This document shows positions 33,715-43,400 of a stretch of 64,000 nt of DNA, one piece after another (the first letter of the stretch is position 1; each line of letters begins with the position of its first letter). A model generated the notes under the pieces. That model ran no database searches. It saw nothing but the letters and a program-made list of their open reading frames with translations, and had not been told where the DNA came from. The position numbers were made by a program, and so were the translations under genes. The stretch lies in NCBI GenBank assembly GCA_037043015.1, contig CM073328.1, forward strand, positions 13,427,495-13,491,494. Direction: 5' to 3'. The stretch is from Bryum argenteum. Taxonomy: Eukaryota; Streptophyta; Bryopsida; Bryales; Bryaceae.

Positions 33715-33931
33715 ATAGTTTGTCAAAAATTGCTATATTTACATATAAAGCTATAATTTTTTGTGTGAATTCCTAGTATATTAATAAACTAGATTTCATT
33801 ATCTCTCCGATGCACTTTGCGGTTTGTGATTTGGATCATTTTTGAGCAAACGGTGGCAATTTGAAATTGGAGACCAAAGTCTTGTTTCTGCAAAATGAGT
33901 GCTGTGAACGTAAACTTGTTGGTGGGTACTG

Positions 33932-34010
33932 TACAAGAGTCCAAAGATGATGATTCCACTTGCTCTATCTTTACACTAATTTTCCCCGTGCACATAACTT
34001 ACTTACATTG
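33932..34010 (-). repeat. Dispersed repeat D, copy 4, right part
   Basis: Continues repeat D after the TA at 33932-33933: CAAGAGTCCAAAGATGATGA, then TTCCACTTGCTCTATCTTTA. It shows where the Tc1-like element inserted. Confidence 0.8.
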
Positions 34011-34585
34011 GCGACATCCTATAGATTTTCTAGGCTGAAAATTGCGCCATTATTGACCCCTTCCTATATGGTGGATTGTCTCATATTCTTGGGTCATATT
34101 GGCCCAATAAGTGTCCAAGATGGATTGCTCACCGATTGCACAAATTTCAGTATGGTGATTTTTAAAAGAAGTTAATTGTGTGAACAATTTGTTATTCCCT
34201 CATTATTTGAAAAAAAGAACATGATTTGTTAGAAATGGTTGGTTTTTTTCACGGAAAAGAGCAGAAATGGTCGGTCCTCAAACATCTCATATTTGCAAAA
34301 TGATCCTCATTCTTTCAAAATTGCAAAAATGGCTTTCATTCTTTCGAAAGAAAAAAGAATTTGCTACAAGTTAGTTTGAATAGGATTGCATTCAATTTTA
34401 TATACTTGCTTCTGTTGTGAGGTGTTACAGCCTTGCATAACTACATATCTACAAATTGGAGCTTGTGAGTGGCAGGTTACTCATGCATAAACCCATTAAT
34501 TACCATTGCAAATTTTCCTTTTTTTTGATGGTCAAGATCACTTAATAATAATGTTGAATATGGTTTGGATGGTTTAGATTAATCA
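34011..34585. other. Intergenic, nothing recognised
   Basis: AT-rich, with a few short GAAAAA/AAAATGG repeats. No gene or element ends are seen. Confidence 0.45.
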
Positions 34586-34897
34586 TTAACCCTTAACCGG
34601 GCAGAATTTCAAAAATCGACATTTTGGATGATTGGAACAACTTTGAAGAGCCATAACTTCCTTATCTGTAGTTTGTTTCGGAAAAAAGCACTTGGGTTGT
34701 GTCCCAAAACAAGTCTAGTATTTGTGGTGAAAAGTGTAGACCCATATAATGAAGTATGAATAAATGGCATGCAATTTTGTAAAGGCAAATTTTGTTTTTG
34801 GGTTTTCAAACATGGGGCATGTTTTGCCATTGGGAGGCAATCATGGAAAATCAAGAAGATATTTTCATGAATTTTTTGTACGTGATCATGATCTTAA

Positions 34898-35743
34898 CCC
34901 TTAGGGGTGAGCACCCTCAAAACAACCGAAAACCCTTAAATGAACTCTTTTTTAATGCAAGATGCAAATTTTTAAATTTGATGAGTTTTGCAAAATGTAA
35001 TCATAGGATCTAGTACCTAACTTGTACATGTACATGTTTACCAAATCTTAGATTCAAATTCCTCACCATTTGTGAGATGGTGACATTCAAAGTTCAAAAA
35101 AAAGTCTTATTCCATGTTGTAGAATGGCAAAGTAAACTACTGGGGAAAAACAAACCATTATTAAAAGGAAATCTGACATAAGGCTCTTCAAACTCTTGTT
35201 TCTAGGTGAGTAAAGAATATTTCTACGTAATTATTACCCTCATAGGACCAATAAAATTTGAATAAATGCTTGGTTGTTTACATGGAGGTATGGTCAAATT
35301 CAAATACAAAGGCCAATTTTGAACACTTATAAAAACATGTAAAAATGATTGAACCAAAAATCCAAAGGGTAAGATCATGCCTCACTACCTTTCTACATGT
35401 ACAGAAAATGAAACTTGAAAAAAAAGTAAAATCGCAATTTTTGGTGAGTTTTGAAGTTTCTGCATTTAAATAAATTTCGGGCAGATTTGAGAATAAATGA
35501 GCATATAATGCGGTTTTGGCAATTTTGGGCAAATTTCAAATAGTATTTTAAAACTTTGACCTTGAATTAGTTGAATATCTTCTAATGCATGAGGAATCTT
35601 GAAGCATGAGATGACTTTCCAGAAAAGTATGAAAAAAATCTACAACTTGCGAATGGCTTCAGCTTAATGTGATCTAGAAATAGTAAGTTAGAGGCTGCCC
35701 AAAGTCCAAGTGACCTCATTTGGGCCTTACTCAGTTTTAGGGG
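34898..35743. mobile_element. TTAA-type element C, uninterrupted copy
   Basis: About 846 bp with TTAA at 34894-34897 and a mutated TTGA at 35744-35747; ends CCCTTAGGGG and AGTTTTAGGGG. It serves as reference for the interrupted copy at 25890-28754. No coding capacity. Confidence 0.78.
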
Positions 35744-35954
35744 TTGAAATAAAGGAATGAATTTTAATTAGAGTCTAGTAATAGTGGTAGTAGCCTTGAC
35801 GAAATCAAAACTATATTGAAGATAAGGCATAGGTTTTGTGGCAAAGAGTTGAGTTTTAGACTATTTTTCCTTTTTAAATATTTTGGTAGTTTTTCACCAT
35901 TGCAAGTCCATTATTTGCATAGAAGAGATTTTTCATGAATTTCTTTTTGTTTAA

Positions 35955-36890
35955 CCCCTAAAAATCCAAGCGTCTTTTGGCCTTCCAAAACCAAAAACTG
36001 TGATTTTCTACCACCTTGTTTGAATTGAGATATGGTCAAAAAATTTATTGTTTTCCTATACTTTCAACCGTAAGATCTCAAACCTACCTACTATTTGTAC
36101 TACCCTGTGAAATTTCAACCGTTGGATCTTCACCATTTGTGAGATCTTAACATTCAAAGTTGGTGCAGAAGTTTTTTTGGGCATTGCTTGTGAGACATTG
36201 TTTCCATGGAGCATAGGTAAAATTGAAGATTGTTACCCCAAACATAATTCCCATATTTTTTTCCATGTAGATAATCAAGTTAGGTATGCTCATGCAAAAT
36301 TTTGGAAACTCATTCCATTTGTGTGACCTTCATGCAAATTATTTCCTAGAAGAAGGTCTAAAAACATTGATATAGTAAAACATGCATTTCCTTCGATATA
36401 TTTGGTTTAATTGAAAATCCAAACGGCAAGTAGGTGCCTTTATGAGTTTTTGAAATTTGAGAAAAAAAAAATAAAAAAAAATGGAAAATTCCAAAACCTC
36501 AAATTTTGACAAATTTTGTGAGTTAATTCAGAAATTACTAGAAATTGTGAAGATTGTTTTTGTAATTTTTGAGGGCTGCCCTTGTGAAATTCACAAACTT
36601 TTTGAGTTAGCTCATTTTGGAACTCAAGTAATAATTTGGTCATGAACATATTTCCAAAAAAAAATCTCAAAAAAATACTAAACTTAAACTGCCCCACTTC
36701 GGCCTGCAAACCAAGAATTGTCGTAGAAGACTCAAAAATTGGAATTTGGCTTTGCAAATTTTACCACATACACTTTGCAGTATAGGGAGCACCCATTAAA
36801 AAATTTGGGAAAAAGTGTTACTTTTAACCTATTCATCTAGGCTGCCCAGAATAGCAAAAGCCCGATTTGGTCCTCTTGGATCTTTAGGGG
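35955..36890. mobile_element. TTAA-type element B, uninterrupted copy
   Basis: 936 bp, TTAA at 35951-35954 and 36891-36894, ends CCCCTAAAAATCCAAG and CTTGGATCTTTAGGGG. At the position where A is inserted in the other B copy this one reads GTGTGACCTTCATGCAAATT, an uninterrupted target (TTCA for TTAA). Confidence 0.88.
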
Positions 36891-37209
36891 TTAAAGGTGT
36901 TATTGAGATGAAGGGTATACATCTTTGAAGTTGCTAGTTTTTTCATTGCGATAATTATAATGGTAGCATTTTCACTTCAAAGTGAAAATGTTGAGATTTT
37001 GTGATGTTTTTTGAGTACAAATACGTTATGATCTTGCAATCTATGAGGCCTTACAACTCAAAATTCGACCCACATGATGTACTGTACACTATATCTTCTA
37101 CTAGATTGTATGATTGAAATTTGAATAATTTACCCTTTTTCTATTTATGACACTTTTCTTGAGAATTTGTTCATTTCTCTACCCATGAGTCAAACTATTT
37201 AGGGGTTAT

Positions 37210-37837
37210 CATCAAATCTTGGTTTCTGTGTGAGACAAGGGTTTAGACCAAATCATGGTTTTTTTTGGAGATAAAGGGAGTAACTATGAGTTTTTGAAGT
37301 TGAACTCGTAGAATTGTATCTTAGAGATACTTAATATGATGTCTTCCTGAAGGTTTTTAAATACCCTTAAAACAAGGCTTTGAATTCCCCTAAAGGTGAG
37401 TGAAGAAACTGCATATTCCTAACATACCATGAACAAGAATGTGAAGAGCCTCATATCAAGAACCAAAATGGTTTTTTGGGCCCTCAAAGTACTCCTAGCC
37501 CTTTTTCCAACAAGGGAAAAGAAACTTCATCTCCAACTTTGAACATTACGATCTCACAACTAAATAGCACTTTGAATTTGACATTTGACATTCACATATA
37601 CATACAAGTTAGATACTAAACCCTACAACTTCACATTTTAAAATCCGTCAAAGTCTGAAAAGTTTCACCTTGCATCAAAAGTGTGTAATTTTAAGACCTT
37701 TTGGCAATTTTGAGGCTAGTCGACTAAGCTAGGTACTAAATCTTACAGTTACATCTCTCAAAATATGTCAAAAACAAAATCGAAAGTGTGCGATTTTGAA
37801 AGTTTTTGACATTTTTGAGGCCAATCAAGTCTAGGGG
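37210..37837. mobile_element. Possible further TTAA-type element
   Basis: Ends AGTCTAGGGG plus TTAA (37838-37841) and contains B-like phrases (ACGATCTCACAA, ACAAGTTAGATACTAAA). The left border is not clear, perhaps shared with the TTAT at 37206-37209. Confidence 0.5.
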
Positions 37838-37841
37838 TTAA

Positions 37842-38240
37842 TTTAAAAGAAGCACAAAAATATTGGGATGCTAAAAGCCCCTTCAATAACGGCACCCGCC
37901 AAAAGGAGTAACGTGTGGCGCCATCCGAAGTATGAGTAGCCATCGCCGCCTTGGAGATGTCAGTGTACAAACCCGCCGATTTCATTACAGCAACCTCCAA
38001 TACGCAATTTCAAATTGTTGATTGTGACTTCCTTTGCAAAAGGGGCGGCATGTGTTTCCCCCCTCCTCGAAATATTGAGTGCATGGTTTTGTATCTCTGA
38101 ATTGTTTAACCAAGTTCGATGAAGATCCATCCATGAAGATCATGCATTAATATATAGTCAATTATACTATTTGCTCTCGGCCGGCCATGAAGGAGGACGA
38201 TGCAGATTCATTTGGATCTCTAGATCTGTGTCGCAGCAGT
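37842..38240. other. Intergenic, nothing recognised
   Basis: GC rises relative to the transposon island. No gene is supported. Confidence 0.4.
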
Positions 38241-40450
38241 ACAATTTATGCCATTGCCCGAAAATCTCGTCTGTACGGTATCAGCTTCCTATATAAAACT
38301 GAATTGTTAGTGTAATGACTTATTCTTGGTGGTAATCGGTGCGTGATTTCCAAGGGGTTGAGCTTCAAGCGGTTTGCGGATATATATGGTGATCGGAATG
38401 TCTGGTTGCAGCTTGTTTTAGTGGCGAGGTGAGATTGCGTGTTTATGGTGATGCAGACCTTGAAGAACTTGAATGTGAGGTTAGATAGCCAGCTTCTAGG
38501 AATTGCATATCTAAGAGTATGTTTGGATGCAAAATGTCGGTAAGAGTGTACATATTCGCTTCTTGATTTCGATGCTTCCAACGTTAATGCTTGGGTTAAT
38601 CGAATGCAAGCCTCTAATTTCCGATCGGACCGAAAGAAGAACGGTATTAGAAAGTTAGTAGTATGTAACTGGAAGTTTGTGCGACGGTAGAATATTTTTG
38701 CTGTTTCAAGCGCACATGTTCAACAAAGAGAATGCTTTTGAGGATTAAGCGTATCGTAGTTGGAGAAATATCTGGATTGAGATTTCATTCGCTAGTCGTG
38801 AATCCCTGGAAGACCAGGATTCTGGATTTGTTTTATGAACAGTGTTGTTGATTATTATATCGTGACTTCTTTCGATTGTGCAGAGTGGCTGCTTGTGACA
38901 AAATGACGATGAGTGTTTAGAGGTAATTTTACATTGAACGCACGCGAATATTATTCAACCAGCGATGGAGGATCGAGGAGTTTCAAGTCGAGGGCGTTGC
39001 TGTCTGTTGTCCTGAGGTGGTCTCTTGACGATGTCTTGAATGAAAATCTTTACGTAAAGAAGGTACAATCTCATCTCCTCGATGCATTTCTTTGAACCAT
39101 AAACTGGTGGTAGGAAGAAGAGATAAATGTTCTCATCCACGTAGAAGTGATCTTCAAAGTGAATGCGCCTAGTCAAATGTAGCTTGATATCATCTGCTTT
39201 TTCATGATGCTGTTATGCCGTTGCCCGAATGTCTCTACAGTAGTTCATTCTTGGTGGTGATCGGTGCGTGGGTTCCAAGGGAGTAAAGCTTCAAGCGGGT
39301 GTACAGCGCAATTGGATATGGTAAGCGAAAAATCTGGTTTGCAGCTTGTTTTAGTGGAGAGCACGCCGACAATTGTGTCTTTATGGTGGTTTAGATCTCG
39401 AAGTACTTGATAGCGAGATTAGTCAGCCAATTTCACGATTACTGTTGCTCGATCACCTTCTTAGATGTTTCGATGAAGATGTCGGTAATTGCACATGAGT
39501 CTGATTTTTCCACTGTCGATTGGATGCAGAGCACTGGCATTTGATATCGAGCCTGCTCTTTGCTGATCAAGAGGTCGCTGGAGATGTAAGTACATAACTC
39601 TTCAGGTAGAATTATGTATTGGTAGATAGGTAGTGCGACTTTCGAGTTTTAGTGGTTCTCCGCAGTTATGGTGATTCTGCGCACGATTTGTAACTTCAAA
39701 GGTAACGTGCAAAGAAAGTAGAAAATCGCTCTCCACGAATAGTTCCAAATCTGCATTTTGCCGGAATTAGAATTGGAGCCTCTGACAGTTCATCGCAAAC
39801 TTAATTGAAAGTTGGCCTAGGAAAATTCGAACTCGGAGATGCTACTTAGCTTGACGATCGCATCTATGAAACTCTGTTTAGATTCCGCTTAGCTTATTAA
39901 GTGGTTAGAGCGAGTAATTTGGCTCCTTCATTTTGTCGCGCTCTAGTCTATTGCATGGAAAGTCGACATCTTTTTATGCCATTGATAAAAGTTTCTGCAG
40001 TCCAGAATTTTCGTCTGGCAGATGAGAGTAAGGTTTTCGTGGTTTTTGGAAATTGTGAAGTTTTTTTTGTCAAATCTGTACTGTCGATCTCATAGTTTCT
40101 TGTACATCGCATCTTATTCCTGTCAGTATCGCACATGCTAATAAAACATAATGCAATTGAAGTTTTAGCGAATCGTAGTTACTGTAGATGTCGGCAGCGT
40201 TCGTGTTTTCTGAACGTCGGCATATAGAGAATCAATTGAATCATAATCTCATCCAATATCCTTATATTCCTCGAAAATCAGAGGCATGGAGGTGACTATC
40301 ATGTTTTGTTTAGCAGTCATTTGGGTTTGAGTATCGTGGTTTCTTTAAATTGTGGAAAGGTCAATTGTGTGATGTAATGCGACCATTCGAATATAATTTT
40401 CTGGTGTTGATTGTCCCTATAACGCACTTCGCGCAGACCAATCGATCAGC
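38240..40450. repeat. Diverged tandem duplication upstream of the helicase gene
   Basis: 38248-38520 and 39205-39480 align (TTATGCCATTGCCCGAA / TTATGCCGTTGCCCGAA, TTCTTGGTGGTRATCGGTGC, GCAGCTTGTTTTAGTGG). The next part, 38940-39185, aligns with 40440-41100 at the start of the gene, so the 5' region including exon 1 has been duplicated and has decayed. Confidence 0.78.
38965..39062 (+). pseudogene. Broken copy of helicase-gene exon 1
   Basis: ATGGAGGATCGAGGAG at 38965 corresponds to the functional start at 40452, but most of the exon is deleted and the ATG frame ends at TGA. The terminal part still reads LLSVVLRWSLDDVLNENLYV in another frame, followed by the same donor site AAG/GTACAATC at 39062 as in exon 1 (40970). 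Confidence 0.8.
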
Positions 40451-40451
40451 G

Positions 40452-43400
40452 ATGGACGATAGAGCAGCTTCAAGCATGGAGGACCGGGAACTTACCTGGG
40501 TTGATCCCAGGTTAATCAAGTTTTCACAAGCTCGAATCAGCCCCACATTCCGTCGCAAAATCCTCAAGAACCAGAGTGATGAGAAGAGCTCGTATTCGGA
40601 GGCTTTAAATGCTCCAGCGAATCGACCTCTGGCGCTGAAAGCGGCTGTGGAGCAGCTCAAAGCCGGAGAATTGCAGGTCGTAGACTTTCCACCCATTCGT
40701 GTGGTGCCACACCAGGGTGTTTTGTACACTCTGGATAACCGACGACTGTGGGTGTTCAAGACTTTTGGAGCTAGCATGATTCCTGTAATCTTTCAGCAGG
40801 AGGCAGACAAGGAATTTTTTCAGAAGCTTTCGAGAGAAGGTGATGGCGAGTCTGTTACATTTATCACTCTCACGGAGGCCCAGGATTACAGTAAGAAGAG
40901 GACGTTGCTGTCCATTGTACTGAAGTGGTCCCTCGACGATGTCTTAAATGGAAATCTTCACGTGAACAAGGTACAATCTCATCTCCTCGATGCAATTTTC
41001 GAACCATAAAGTGGTGGTAGAAAGTAGAGATGAATTAATCCATCCACGTGATGTTATCTTCAGAGTGAATGTTCCTAGTCAAATGTGGGTTGAAATGTTT
41101 TTCTTCACGATTCTGTCACCAAACTTGATGTAGTTGGGATGAAAAGATACAGTTGTTGTCCTGACATGGGTCATCTGAAGGATCGCCGACGAAACGCGGA
41201 GATTCGTACAATGTTGCACATGTACTCTTTGAGCATTAACAACATGCATTGATGAATAAATCTCCTCGATGCAGGTACAACCAATTCCCATGCGGTTTGA
41301 GTCCCTTCCTACATATTTCGAGTCCTTCAAGGACCCTCTGGTTGAAGAGATCCGTGCTCAGCTTCAGCAATCGTTCGAAGCGATTCAAGAAGCATCGTAC
41401 ATCCGATTGAAGAAGGTAGAAGAGAGAAAATCAAAACGTGATTCAGATGCTCAGAATCTGGCATCTTTCTTGCTCTGGGTCGACACAGAGAAAGCGATGG
41501 TGAAAAGAGGCAAAGAGGCCTGGAAACCCAAGCCAACAGATCTGATACTGTTGACAAACAAGGTGCCACAGAGTGACTGCGATGAGTTGAAGAGACAGGG
41601 GGTGATATATACTCTGGGGAATACTGAAAGGCAGTCGTGAGGATGACGGCATTGTTCTCTCAGCAACCGTTTATGCTCCACCCGAGAGCCCAGAGTATCA
41701 GTCTTTGTGCGAGGACGAGGAGTTTTTCGCTGTACAAATGGGCAACCTGGCAACGGGCAAGCGTATCTGGGAAGCACTGGATCATGGACCTGCTGACCTG
41801 CGGGAGAATCTCCCAGTTTTAAACTCTCTTCTTTACTCCCAGTCGGTAAGCATCGAACACTAACCCCTTTCAGTCTGGAATGTAGCCCAGCATTGCGGAA
41901 TTGTTAACTTAGAGATCGTTAGCCTCTTGGTTACCGAATGCTTAAACTACCATCCATGTTCAATAATATTCTTCAATTTGTAAGCCGACACTTTCTTAAT
42001 CAAACATTTCATTGCGCGTGCAGGGTGGAGACTCGGGGAATTCTGATAGCAGTGTAGACCCTCGGAGTCACACATGGACGCGACTTGAACTGTTGCACAG
42101 GTACTGTGAGTACCGACAGTTGAACGAGTCTCAGGCTACGGCAGTGAAAACGTCGATAACTGGACTCATGCTTGAGCTGAAACCGCGTATCAGGCTGATT
42201 CAAGGTCCTCCAGGGACAGGAAAGACGTCCACCTTAGCAACTCTCCTCTCCATACTGAGCTCGCTCAAGCAGAGAACTTTGGTGTGCGCACCTACCAATG
42301 TTGCAATTTCTGAAGTAATACTCCGGTTTCTGAGGTTCTTCAACGCCGCCAACAGAAGTTTTCTGTATGGTCAGTTCTGCGCTTCGGAAACAGAGGGTGA
42401 AGGTTATTGTGTACGTTTGGGTGATTTGGTGTTAATTGGGAACGAGGACAGGCTTGACTTGGAAGGATCGCTTGAGAGCATATATCTTGACCGTAGAGTC
42501 GACCGGCTCATTCGTGCTCTTTCTCCTCATTCTGGGTGGAAAGCTTCGACGTCGGCCCTGGTGGAGTTTCTAAAGTCAGCAACCGTACAGTATGAGACTT
42601 ATAAGGAAACTCGCGATTCAGGTTTTATGGAGTTTTTTAAGCAGAGAGCGACGTCATTGGCAAAGGAGTTTTTGGAACATTGTGACATCCTGTCCAATGA
42701 TTTGCCAAGTGCGCACTTGCGTGCACGTTGGCTCTCAGTTGTAAGGAAGTGCTCTTCTGTGGTGATGAGATTCATGGACACCTTAGGTGGATCAGATTTA
42801 AAAGAAGGTCATATGCTTCTGTATTATCAAGAATCTGCTAAGAAGAAGGTTACAGATTTTGCCAAGGCTGTGGAAGAACTTCAAGCTGCATTGACTGCTA
42901 TGCCACCTGATGTAGCCCTTCCGCATACTCTTCGCCAGCCTTCAAGAGAAGGATTGCAAAAGGAATGTCTGGAGCGTGCACAGCTAGTGTTTAGCACGGT
43001 GACATCAGCTGGTCGGCACATTGTACAGAGGAGCACGGCTTTCGACTGTGTGATTGTCGACGAAGCTTCTCAATGTGTGGAGGCGGAGAGTGTGATTGTT
43101 GCGAGAATGAGCGGCGTGAAGCAGATGGTTCTTGTAGGGGATCAAATGCAGCTTCCAGCTACTGTCATAAGCAAGGTACACCTTCTCAGCAGTCACCACC
43201 CTCCATGATGTATGTATTTGCAGGCCGTAGTGGTGCCTCGCGTTGAACGAGTAGTTTGAAGATACATACGACATTGTTTAGACAAGCCCCCTCGCTCCTA
43301 AGAGCGAGGCTAACGCCGATAGGTCCAGACAAAGCTTGGGACACATTTCGGCATGGGCAGCATACGAGGTTAATCCGTGGAGGATGTTTGGCAGGTTGCA

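Larger units (their letters stand above)
29962..33931. mobile_element. Palindromic Tc1-like (DD34E) transposon
   Basis: 3,970 bp flanked by TA (29960-29961 and 33932-33933). The ends are CAGTACCCACCAACAAG and its complement. The left arm (29962-31878) and right arm (32016-33931) are near-identical inverted copies of about 1,916 bp around a 137-bp loop. Each arm holds a transposase gene reading outward (5' ends toward the centre) and one copy of a 258-bp MITE. The TA target and CAGT ends are the Tc1/mariner signature. The empty site, rebuilt by joining the flanks, matches the intact repeat D copies. Neither transposase copy is intact, so the element is probably inactive by itself. Confidence 0.92.
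34590..37205. mobile_element. TTAA-type element A, interrupted by C and by B
   Basis: A segments lie at 34590-34897, 35748-35954 and 36895-37205, bounded by TTAA (34586-34589) and TTAT (37206-37209). They are collinear with the intact A copies but lack about 150 bp at the site where C lies. Between them are a C copy (34898-35743, right border TTGA) and an intact B copy (35955-36890, TTAA at both borders). Removing B restores TTTTGTTTAAAGGTGTTATTG, matching TTTTGTTGGGTAAAGGACTTATT in intact A. Confidence 0.85.

Noticed and set aside
40361..40777. Long antisense frames opposite helicase exons (also 41451-41777, 46145-46435, 49577-49951)
   Set aside because: Shadow frames of real coding sequence; no conserved protein features.
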